6,098 nucleotides of DNA from Thermoplasmata archaeon (GCA_008297795.1 VBQP01000047.1:1-6098); one strand, 5' to 3'; numbered from the stretch's first letter, positions 1 through 5,558 are shown. The notes: a model not told the origin generated them from the letters alone. Numbers and translations are program-made.

Positions 1-18
1 AAAAATTTTGATAAAAAG
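1..18 (-). terminator. T-rich terminator after the tRNA pair
   Basis: Read on the minus strand, the bases just after the 3' end of tRNA-Glu contain two T5 runs (complements of 13-17 and 1-5) with no hairpin. Archaeal RNA polymerase commonly terminates at such T-tracts. The assignment rests on position and composition only, and the true end may lie outside the window. Confidence 0.5.
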
Positions 19-139
19 TGCTCCCGCCGGGATTCGAACCCGGGTGGCCGGCTATCTTTGAACCCCTTTGGAAAAGGTATTTCGCCCCAAAAGGGCTCTC
101 GAAAGGCCGGAATGATTGACCGGACTACACCACGGGAGC
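19..139 (-). tRNA. tRNA-Glu (anticodon TTC) with a 46-base intron
   Basis: The transcript starts at 139 and ends at 19. The acceptor stem GCTCCCG/CGGGAGC is perfect, the discriminator is A and CCA is not encoded. The T arm is CCGGG-TTCGAAT-CCCGG. The anticodon stem CCGGC (110-106) pairs with GCCGG (52-48). Once the intron at 54-99 is removed, the loop reads CTTTCGA with anticodon TTC at 103-101, giving a 75-base mature tRNA for Glu. It lies 9 bases downstream of tRNA-Gln in the same direction with no promoter of its own visible, so the two are probably co-transcribed. Identity is secure from the folded arms and the anticodon. Confidence 0.96.
54..99 (-). other. Archaeal tRNA intron (bulge-helix-bulge) in tRNA-Glu
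   Basis: The intron sits at the canonical place between tRNA positions 37 and 38. The junctions form a strict bulge-helix-bulge. The central 4-bp helix is CTTT (105-102) with AAAG (59-56). The 5' bulge is CGA (101-99), cut after G100. The 3' bulge is ATA (55-53), cut after T54. The outer helix is the anticodon stem. The inner helix begins G98-C60, A97-T61, G96-T62, C95-G63 and extends for more than ten pairs. This is the substrate of the archaeal tRNA splicing endonuclease (EndA family). Confidence 0.93.
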
Positions 140-148
140 CTTCTTCAA

Positions 149-220
149 TAGCCCTGGGCAGATTCGAACTGCCGTCATCGGGTCCAAAGCCCGATATGAT
201 AGCCGCTACACCACAGGGCT
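149..220 (-). tRNA. tRNA-Gln (anticodon TTG)
   Basis: The transcript runs from 220 to 149, 72 bases. Acceptor stem AGCCCTG/CAGGGCT is perfect with discriminator A, and CCA is not encoded. Anticodon stem TCGGG (194-190) pairs with CCCGA (182-178). The loop CTTTGGA gives anticodon TTG (187-185). The T arm contains GTTCGAATC. The A1-U72 first pair is usual for archaeal tRNA-Gln, where Gln-tRNA is normally made by charging with Glu and then transamidating (GatDE). It is the upstream member of the tRNA pair and has a well-placed TATA element in front. Confidence 0.96.
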
Positions 221-246
221 ATATCGGTAATGGAATATCACTTTTC

Positions 247-260
247 ATATATAACTTTTG
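247..260 (-). promoter_or_regulatory. TATA/BRE promoter of the tRNA-Gln/tRNA-Glu unit
   Basis: On the minus strand the sequence reads CAAAAG (260-255) followed by TTATATAT (254-247), resembling an archaeal BRE plus TATA box. Its centre is about 30 bases before the first base of tRNA-Gln (220), which places transcription start a few bases upstream of the mature 5' end. It is inferred from spacing and composition. Confidence 0.65.
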
Positions 261-282
261 ATGGTGAAGAGTATGGCATGGG

Positions 283-296
283 CAAAAAAAATATAT
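283..296 (+). promoter_or_regulatory. TATA-like promoter of the PKD surface protein gene
   Basis: An A-run followed by ATATAT (about 289-296) lies centred about 30 bases before the ATG at 324. With the usual archaeal spacing, transcription would start near 318, leaving a leader of only a few bases. No Shine-Dalgarno sequence is visible, which fits a nearly leaderless mRNA. It is divergent from the tRNA promoter in the same 103-base gap. Confidence 0.5.
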
Positions 297-323
297 GGCA
301 TGAGACAATAACTGGGCGAGAAA

Positions 324-1478
324 ATGAAAATGAAAATAATTTCAATAATGGTTGCAATAATGTTTTTACCTCTGGTTGCCGCCCTCCCATCAGATGCGCA
401 ACTTGAAAAGCCGAACTGGAGCGTGGGGGATTACTGGGAATACAGCGGAACATATGCAGGAACTGCTTCAATGTCAGTGGAGAACGCAACGCTCACATCA
501 ACCATTGATTCCACCGTCTCCCTGAGGGTTCATGTGAATGATGTGCAGGTAAAGCAGATAAAAGGAGAGTATGTTGGCTGTTACATTCTGGATGTTGCGA
601 GTACAATATCGGGAACCTATACATATGAACTGGGGCAGCAGCATTACAGCGGAAATTTTGCATTTAATATCAACGGAACAAGCATATTTGCCACAAACAC
701 TCTTGCTGTCGTAAATACCGATATAAGTGTGGGGGTTGACATAAATATTCCAAATATGCCTCCCTCTCTATCAACTGAAACAGATTATGACCCTCCGTTC
801 GATTTCATGCAGTTTCCGGTCTCTGAGGGAGAAAAATGGACTTCCAGTACAACCACAACAACCTCGTATATGGGCGGCGAGCCGAGCACAGCCCAGCTTT
901 CATTCTCCTTTGAATGCACAGGAAAGTCAGGAGACAGATATATCATAAAAACAGATTATATCCCTTTCATAGGTGATTTGATTCCGATAAACAACACACT
1001 CATACTCTGGTCAGACAGCAAGGGCATGATAGATGAGATAAGGGGGCAGTCGCCTGAACAGACACTCAGCATAAAACTAACAGATTACAAATATGAAGCA
1101 AAGGCGAATTTACCGCCAAACGCAAAGTTTTCATACACTCCATCTAATCCATCTGTTGGTAGCGTCGTCACATTTGATGCGAGTTCTTCAAACGACTCTG
1201 ACGGCAACATAGCTTTCTATCAGTGGGATTTCGGCGACGATATAGAAGGAACGGGGCGTGTTGTTACTCACCAGTACGGCTCAAATGGAAAATATACAGT
1301 AACGCTTACAGTCCTTGATAACTACGGGGAAAGTGACACATATTCAAAAGTTATAGATGTTTCAGGTGGCGGGGGCGGGGACAGCAACTCCTCTCCCGGG
1401 TTTGAAACTGCGGGCATATTTCTTTCATTGCTTGCTGCAGCATTGATTCTGGGCAGGAAGAAGATATTGCATCGATAA
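324..1478 (+). CDS. Exported PKD-domain surface protein with PGF-CTERM-like anchor
   Basis: The product is 384 residues. A signal peptide is visible: Lys at 2 and 4, a hydrophobic stretch 5-20, and a likely cut near AALPSDA. Residues about 28-260 form a Thr/Ser-rich extracellular region of unknown fold, starting with W32 and GDYWEYSG (35-42), with two cysteines (C86, C198). A PKD domain follows at about 262-347 (PPNAKF, then the hallmark WDFGD at 301-305 and a closing VIDVS). After a Gly5 linker (348-352) comes a tripartite tail: PGF at 358-360, a hydrophobic helix (about 363-377) and basic RKKILHR (378-384). In archaea this tail marks proteins cut and lipid-anchored by archaeosortase ArtA; that role is inferred, as no sortase is in the window. 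Sequons N54, N117, N223, N290 and N355 could carry N-glycans. The start at 324 fits the TATA spacing; a second Met lies at residue 3. PKD domains mediate adhesion or act as spacers, so the specific function is unknown. Confidence 0.9.
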   Translation: MKMKIISIMVAIMFLPLVAALPSDAQLEKPNWSVGDYWEYSGTYAGTASMSVENATLTSTIDSTVSLRVHVNDVQVKQIKGEYVGCYILDVASTISGTYTYELGQQHYSGNFAFNINGTSIFATNTLAVVNTDISVGVDINIPNMPPSLSTETDYDPPFDFMQFPVSEGEKWTSSTTTTTSYMGGEPSTAQLSFSFECTGKSGDRYIIKTDYIPFIGDLIPINNTLILWSDSKGMIDEIRGQSPEQTLSIKLTDYKYEAKANLPPNAKFSYTPSNPSVGSVVTFDASSSNDSDGNIAFYQWDFGDDIEGTGRVVTHQYGSNGKYTVTLTVLDNYGESDTYSKVIDVSGGGGGDSNSSPGFETAGIFLSLLAAALILGRKKILHR

Positions 1479-1486
1479 GCCCGAGC

Positions 1487-1507
1487 CCGAACTGCTACAG
1501 AGTTCGG
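1487..1507 (+). repeat. Perfect 7-bp hairpin just after the PKD gene
   Basis: CCGAACT (1487-1493) and AGTTCGG (1501-1507) are exact reverse complements around the 7-base loop GCTACAG, starting nine bases after the stop codon. No T-run follows, so it is not a classic terminator. It could protect the mRNA 3' end or slow the polymerase; neither role is shown. Confidence 0.55.
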
Positions 1508-1510
1508 TAT

Positions 1511-1592
1511 GCATGAAAGGCGCATAAGGGTGCATGAAAGGCGAGAAAGGCAATAAAGGTAGCAGGGCAAACATGAAAGGCGATGGTAAAAG
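1511..1592 (+). repeat. Degenerate ~10-base tandem repeat array (ATGAAAGGCG units)
   Basis: ATGAAAGGCG occurs exactly at 1513-1522, 1534-1543 and 1573-1582. Between these copies are decayed versions such as GCATAAGGGT (1522-1531), GAGAAAGGC (1543-1551) and AATAAAGG (1552-1559). The unit is roughly 9-11 bases, close to one DNA helical turn. The exact copies are 21 and 39 bases apart, so all share one reading phase. The array fills most of the gap between the PKD gene and the exporter gene. Its role is unknown: it could be an expanded simple repeat, a protein-binding array, or part of a small ORF. Confidence 0.6.
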
Positions 1593-1638
1593 GGATTGCA
1601 GAGGAATAAAGAAATTAAAATCAGGTAGGTTTAAATAG
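1534..1638 (+). CDS. Possible 34-residue basic small ORF (doubtful)
   Basis: An ATG at 1534 opens 34 codons ending at TAG 1636-1638. The peptide begins MKGEKGNKGS and carries 13 Lys/Arg against 3 Asp/Glu, with K-G spaced three residues apart. An AAGGG stretch (1526-1530) sits three bases before the ATG and could act as a weak ribosome binding site. Against it: the ORF is built on the tandem repeat, has no recognisable family, and its end overlaps the TATA-like element of the exporter gene. It may be a leader peptide, or an accident of repeat growth in one reading phase. Treat as low confidence. Confidence 0.15.
   Translation: MKGEKGNKGSRANMKGDGKRDCRGIKKLKSGRFK
1630..1637 (+). promoter_or_regulatory. 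TATA-like box of the exporter gene
   Basis: TTTAAATA lies about 45 bases before the ATG at 1678. With the usual archaeal spacing, transcription would start near 1659, giving a leader of about 19 bases that contains the ribosome binding site. The upstream BRE position is not A-rich, so the match is moderate. Co-transcription from the PKD gene promoter is also possible. Confidence 0.4.
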
Positions 1639-1667
1639 AGTAGCATAATTAAAAATAAAAGTTATAT

Positions 1668-1673
1668 AGGGGT
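1668..1673 (+). promoter_or_regulatory. Ribosome binding site of the exporter gene
   Basis: AGGGGT lies four bases before the ATG at 1678 and matches most of the archaeal Shine-Dalgarno AGGAGGT. It supports this start codon and shows that this mRNA is leadered, unlike the nearly leaderless neighbours. Confidence 0.55.
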
Positions 1674-1677
1674 ATTC

Positions 1678-3888
1678 ATGCAATATGACGTACTAATCAA
1701 AAGACCTAAGCTCACAATACTTGTTTTTACCCTGATAACACTCCTTATATCCACACAGGCACTGAATGTTGCAATATCTTCTGACATAGAACTTTACATG
1801 CCTTCTAACGAGCCGAGTGTGGTGACCCTCAACAATATAAGGGCAAACTGGCCTGTAGATTCCATACTCATTTATGTAAGTGCAGATAATATTACCGATG
1901 TTTCAACGCTGAAAGAGATAAATGCGATGGAAGAGGCATTGAATCCTGAAGAGGGAGATGGGGATGATGTTATCTATACTGCCAGCATAGCATCTTTTTT
2001 GAGAGATACGAACAAAATATTCCCGGTCATAGGAAGCGATAAAATACCTGACAGCCAGTGCGATGTCGATTTCCTTTTAAGGCTCATCCCTGATGAGATG
2101 AAATATAAATTTATAACGCCTGACAACAAAAACGCAATCATAATTGTGACAACAAAAAAGGATGTTGATGCAAACGATTTGCTCGATAACAAGGTGTACC
2201 CGCTTCTCGAGACAACTACCGAAACAGAGATGACGGCGACAGGGACAATCACGATGTATAAGGAAACAGTGGACTGGATAATGGGGCGCATTTACAGCGT
2301 CATATTGATATCTGCCCTTCTTCTTGTTCTCACAATTCTGGCATTTCATAAACGCATGAAAGCGGTTATAATCGCCATAACCCCCATAGTATATGCAGTT
2401 GGACTCACTTTTGGCACGATAGGTATGATGCCCAACATAAAATTCGCTCCGACTGTCATAGCAGTTGTACCGCTGCTTGCGGCGCTCGGAATTGCTTACT
2501 CTCTGCATATGATAAACCATTTTGCAGAGGAAGTTGAGAAACATCCACCGAAGGAGGCGATAAAAAGAATCATACCGACTACAGGAAAGGCTGTTCTGCT
2601 CTCTGCCATAACAACCATAGTGGGATTTGCATCCTTGCTCTCCTCCACAATGCCTCCCATAGAAAATATGGGTCTTGCTTTTCTTATAGGGGTTCTTTAC
2701 TCATTTGTTGCCACCATGGTCATGGTCCCTCCCATGCTGCTTGTGTTTAAATACAGGGGGAAGGGGGTGGAGGGGTGGCGCTCTTTCTCAAGACTTACAA
2801 GGTATAAGAAGCACATAGCTCTTCTTTTCATCGTGCTTACAATACTGTCAGCCGCAGCCATCCCCAGCATTTCCACAAAAACATCAATATGGGAAATGAT
2901 GCCCTCGAAGATGGACAGCAGTGTTGCAATGAATGCCTATTCCAGTAAATTCGGCGGGGGGCAGCAGGAGGTTTTTGAAATAAGCGCAGACAGGGAAGGA
3001 ATACTTGAACCATCTCTTCTGAAGCAGATGGAGGCAATGGAAGAAGCAATAAATGTCGGGGTGGAAAATGCATCTGCATATTCAGTGGTTGATGTGATAA
3101 AAAGGCTTAATTTTGGAGTCATACCTCCCACCAAAGAAGATGTTAAAATACTGGTGGAGACAAAATTGCCCGAAAAGTACAAAAAGATGATGCTGAACGA
3201 CGATTACAGCAAAACACTTGTTTATGTTGATATGCCTGTAATGTCCACAAAGGATACAAGAGAGGCTATAGGCGGAATAAACCAGATTCTTGACCAGTAC
3301 AGGAATAAAACCCAGACATCGAAGGAGAATATCACCCAACTTGTGGGGCTTGGCACAATAACAGTTTCGGTAAATGGAATGCTCATGGAGCAGCAGTTCA
3401 GATTCATGTTCCTTTCCCTCCTGCTGGTTTTCATGTGCCTTGTGCTCGTATTTCGCTCTTTCAAATATGCGGCAATAACATTTCTGCCGATATTGCTCAT
3501 ACTTGTATGGGAATCTGGAGCCCTTGTTTTGACAAACATACCCCTAAATGTTGCAACAATAATGGTCTCTTCAATTGCAATAGGCGCAGGCATAGATTTC
3601 TCCGTTCATATCACCGAGAGAGTCAGGGACGAATTGAAGGACAGGAGGAAGACACCCCTCGAGGCAGTGAAAACAGCGGTGGCTACAAAGAGCCCATCGC
3701 TTATTGAAGCAACTGTCGCACTTGTGGCAGGCGGCATTCCCATTATACTCATGGAATATGAAATGATAACGCAGTTCATAGTGCTTGTTCTTATCATGCT
3801 TGTTTTTGCATGTGTTGCATCATTGCTGGGACTTGCTGCTCTATATTCCCTCAGAAACGGAAAATGGCTGGAGAGCTGGGGAAGATAA
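1678..3888 (+). CDS. RND/MMPL-superfamily exporter (HAE3-type, COG1033-like)
   Basis: The product is 736 residues with the duplicated RND layout, on my hydrophobicity reading. TM1 (about 13-31) precedes an external domain (32-205), then TM2-6 (206-224, 230-250, 256-280, 305-323, 332-357). TM7 (379-398) precedes a second external domain (400-572), then TM8-12 (575-592, 597-618, 624-645, 676-695, 702-724). This is one continuous 12-helix chain, as in archaeal HAE3 proteins. Relatives use proton flow through Asp in TM4 and TM10 to move lipids or other hydrophobic compounds across the membrane. TM10 has the classic GAGIDFSVH with D640. The matching place in TM4, LGIAYSLH (270-277), has Ala273 instead of Asp. 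The PKD surface protein gene lies just upstream on the same strand and may belong to the same envelope function. The substrate cannot be told from sequence. Confidence 0.9.
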   Translation: MQYDVLIKRPKLTILVFTLITLLISTQALNVAISSDIELYMPSNEPSVVTLNNIRANWPVDSILIYVSADNITDVSTLKEINAMEEALNPEEGDGDDVIYTASIASFLRDTNKIFPVIGSDKIPDSQCDVDFLLRLIPDEMKYKFITPDNKNAIIIVTTKKDVDANDLLDNKVYPLLETTTETEMTATGTITMYKETVDWIMGRIYSVILISALLLVLTILAFHKRMKAVIIAITPIVYAVGLTFGTIGMMPNIKFAPTVIAVVPLLAALGIAYSLHMINHFAEEVEKHPPKEAIKRIIPTTGKAVLLSAITTIVGFASLLSSTMPPIENMGLAFLIGVLYSFVATMVMVPPMLLVFKYRGKGVEGWRSFSRLTRYKKHIALLFIVLTILSAAAIPSISTKTSIWEMMPSKMDSSVAMNAYSSKFGGGQQEVFEISADREGILEPSLLKQMEAMEEAINVGVENASAYSVVDVIKRLNFGVIPPTKEDVKILVETKLPEKYKKMMLNDDYSKTLVYVDMPVMSTKDTREAIGGINQILDQYRNKTQTSKENITQLVGLGTITVSVNGMLMEQQFRFMFLSLLLVFMCLVLVFRSFKYAAITFLPILLILVWESGALVLTNIPLNVATIMVSSIAIGAGIDFSVHITERVRDELKDRRKTPLEAVKTAVATKSPSLIEATVALVAGGIPIILMEYEMITQFIVLVLIMLVFACVASLLGLAALYSLRNGKWLESWGR

Positions 3889-3912
3889 AATCCGGTAACT
3901 GATGCCGATTTT
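3887..3912. terminator. Terminator-like hairpin between convergent genes
   Basis: AAAATC-c-GG (3887-3895) can pair with CC-GATTTT (3905-3912) around a 9-base loop, with one bulged C (3893). The hairpin overlaps the exporter stop codon and is flanked by A4 on one side and T4 on the other, so it could end transcription in both directions. The stem is short and this is a suggestion from structure only. Confidence 0.35.
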
Positions 3913-3923
3913 ATGCCAATGTA

Positions 3924-3953
3924 AACAGAAAAGACTGGATTGAACAGAAAAGA
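3924..3953 (-). terminator. Pair of T-rich repeats, possible purF operon terminator
   Basis: AACAGAAAAGA occurs exactly twice, at 3924-3934 and 3943-3953. Read on the minus strand these are two TCTTTTCTGTT tracts about 60-90 bases after the purF stop codon. Repeated pyrimidine, T-rich tracts are typical of archaeal terminators. There is no hairpin, and the claim rests on position and composition. Confidence 0.35.
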
Positions 3954-4011
3954 TATGGTTATCTCAGATAAATGATTGCAAACAATGGTGCAAATGGTTA
4001 TGCGTTTTCAT

Positions 4012-5406
4012 TCACTCCCATTTTTCGAGATTTTCCTGGAATCTCTCTCTTTCCCCTTCAAGTTTTATAGGATATTCACCTGTAACGCATCCGAGGCACA
4101 AATCATCTCTCTCCATACCGATTGCTTCCACCATTCCATCTATCGATATATATCCGAGAGAGTCTGCATGTATTTTTTCCCTTATTTCCTCCACATCACT
4201 TCCATGTGCTATAAGTTGCTCTCTCGTCGTCATGTCTATGCCGAAGTAACAGGGTGCAATTATCGGAGGAGAGCCAATGCGAACATGGACTTCCTTTGCA
4301 CCCCTCGAGCGAAGTAGGTCAACCATCTGTCTCATTGTTGTGCCCCTCACAATGGAATCATCAACGAGCACAATCCTTTTCCCATCAACAATACTCCTTA
4401 TGGGATTTGTTTTCAGAAGTATGTATTTCTGCCTCAGATCCTGTGTCGGCATTATGAAAGTTCTCCCTACATACCTGTTTTTCATAAGCCCTTCAGCTAT
4501 CGGTATGCCTGACTTTTCCGAATATCCGTAAGCATGCGCCCTCCCGGAATCTGGAACAGGAACTACAAGGTCTGCATCTACTGGATGCTCCACAGCAAGC
4601 CTTTCTCCTATTTTTTTCCTTGTCATGTATACATCTTTTCCATCTATTATGGAATCTGCTCTGGCAAAATACACGTACTCGAAAAAGCAATGCGCTTTGT
4701 TTTTCTCTTCCATCAGAGGATAGGAGATGTATTCATCTTCAGTGATTTCTATCAATTCCCCAGGTTTCACATCCCTTATCAGTTCAGCCCCGAGCACATC
4801 GAGAGCCACTGTTTCAGATGCTATAACATACCCGTTATCCATTTTCCCCAGGCAGAGTGGTTTTATGCCGAGAGGATCCCTCAAGCCGAAGACCCTGTTA
4901 TTGAACATTATTGCGAGGGAGTAGGAACCCTGGATATTCCTCATCATGCTTTTTATTGCCTTCTCGAAGTTTTTCGTTTTGAGATAATCGGAAAGCAGGA
5001 AAGCCATTGATTCCTCCTCACTTCCCATTGAGAAGTTATGCCCTTCTTTCAGCAATCTTTCTTTCAGTTCGCCCGAGTTTGTTATTATCCCGTTGTGGGC
5101 GAGCGCAATGTCGCCTGCGGAGGTGTGGACAAGGGTGGGCTGGGCATTATAGGGGGAAGATATTTTTACAGAGTAGTATGTATGACCTATGCCTCTTTTT
5201 CCCTTTATGCCATTTATATCTATATCTTTAAAAGCCTCGTTCACGAGTCCGAGCCCTTTGTAGCATTTAATTTGCTCAGAATCGTCATAAACTCCAATCC
5301 CCGCCGCCTCCTGCCCCCTGTGCTGCAATGCGTTAAGAGAAAAATACAGATACGGGGCAACATCAACTTTTGCTGCAGCTGCTGCTATGCCGCACTTCTC
5401 CCTCAT
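4012..5406 (-). CDS. purF: Amidophosphoribosyltransferase (purine synthesis, PRPP + Gln)
   Basis: The product is 464 residues, usual for the family. It catalyses the first committed step of purine synthesis: PRPP plus glutamine-derived ammonia to phosphoribosylamine, in the cytosol. The N-terminal Ntn glutaminase half has Cys5 in MREKCGI, so four residues must be removed to free the nucleophile. It also shows QHRGQEAAGI (28-37), HNG (104-106) and RDPLGIKPL (176-184). The phosphoribosyltransferase half has PVPDSG (283-288), KNRYVGRTF (309-317) and the PRPP loop VLVDDSIVRGTT (346-357). C240, C386, C437 and C440 match the 4Fe-4S ligands of the Bacillus-type enzyme. Odd: the motif normally GHxRYxT reads GHTYYSV (74-80), and the usual SDTE reads SEEE (129-132), so two glutamine-anchoring residues look replaced. 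The ATG at 5406 overlaps the L37e stop as ATGA, which fixes the start and implies translational coupling. Confidence 0.96.
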   Translation of the reverse strand: MREKCGIAAAAAKVDVAPYLYFSLNALQHRGQEAAGIGVYDDSEQIKCYKGLGLVNEAFKDIDINGIKGKRGIGHTYYSVKISSPYNAQPTLVHTSAGDIALAHNGIITNSGELKERLLKEGHNFSMGSEEESMAFLLSDYLKTKNFEKAIKSMMRNIQGSYSLAIMFNNRVFGLRDPLGIKPLCLGKMDNGYVIASETVALDVLGAELIRDVKPGELIEITEDEYISYPLMEEKNKAHCFFEYVYFARADSIIDGKDVYMTRKKIGERLAVEHPVDADLVVPVPDSGRAHAYGYSEKSGIPIAEGLMKNRYVGRTFIMPTQDLRQKYILLKTNPIRSIVDGKRIVLVDDSIVRGTTMRQMVDLLRSRGAKEVHVRIGSPPIIAPCYFGIDMTTREQLIAHGSDVEEIREKIHADSLGYISIDGMVEAIGMERDDLCLGCVTGEYPIKLEGERERFQENLEKWE

Positions 5407-5558
5407 TTTGCCCAGTTATAACTCTTCATTCTTTTTGATTTCCCGAAGCCGCAGGAGGCGCATACCTTTGTCCTTATGTTGAATGCTCTTTTCCCGCATC
5501 TTCTGCATATGATATGGGTCTTTCCTCCTCCTGACTTGGATGGTGTTCCTTTTGTCAT
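5403..5558 (-). CDS. rpl37e: 50S ribosomal protein L37e
   Basis: The product is only 51 residues, starting MTKGTPSKSGGGKTH and ending with the family's KSYNWAK. It is a small basic zinc protein of the large ribosomal subunit that binds 23S rRNA. Two CxxC knuckles are present, C18-C21 (ICRRCGKR) and C33-C36 (VCASCGFGKSKR), both expected zinc ligands. The length is slightly short of many archaeal homologues, which often have a few more basic residues at the C-terminus. The ATG at 5558 follows the Sm stop by four bases, and GTGAT (complement of 5562-5566), which can pair with the end of 16S rRNA, sits just before it. The stop TGA shares bases with the purF ATG. The Sm-L37e order is widely conserved in archaea. 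Confidence 0.97.
   Translation of the reverse strand: MTKGTPSKSGGGKTHIICRRCGKRAFNIRTKVCASCGFGKSKRMKSYNWAK

Noticed and set aside
58..261. Open frame of 67 codons on the plus strand
   Set aside because: It runs antisense through both tRNA genes and the tRNA promoter; the folded tRNAs explain this sequence.
261..311. Sixteen-codon ORF starting MVKSMAWAKK before the PKD gene
   Set aside because: Very short, no ribosome binding site, overlaps the promoter of the PKD gene. Kept only as part of the L37e-echo finding.
1511..1592. CRISPR-like array
   Set aside because: Units are about 10 bases, contiguous and degenerate, with no spacers of uniform length.
2077..2544. 155-codon minus-strand frame inside the exporter gene
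   Set aside because: Fully inside a clear RND exporter reading frame; composition is rich in Cys, His, Tyr and Arg as expected of a shadow frame, with no recognisable domain.
3222..3593. 123-codon minus-strand frame inside the exporter gene
   Set aside because: Antisense to conserved TM8-TM10 coding sequence; no family resemblance.
3978..3998. Imperfect repeat GCAAACAATGGT / GCAAATGGT
   Set aside because: Too short and imperfect in A/T-rich DNA to call a repeat element.
4534..5010. 158-codon plus-strand frame opposite purF
   Set aside because: Antisense to well-conserved PurF motifs; rich in Phe, Tyr, His and Ile, as typical for the complement of this gene.
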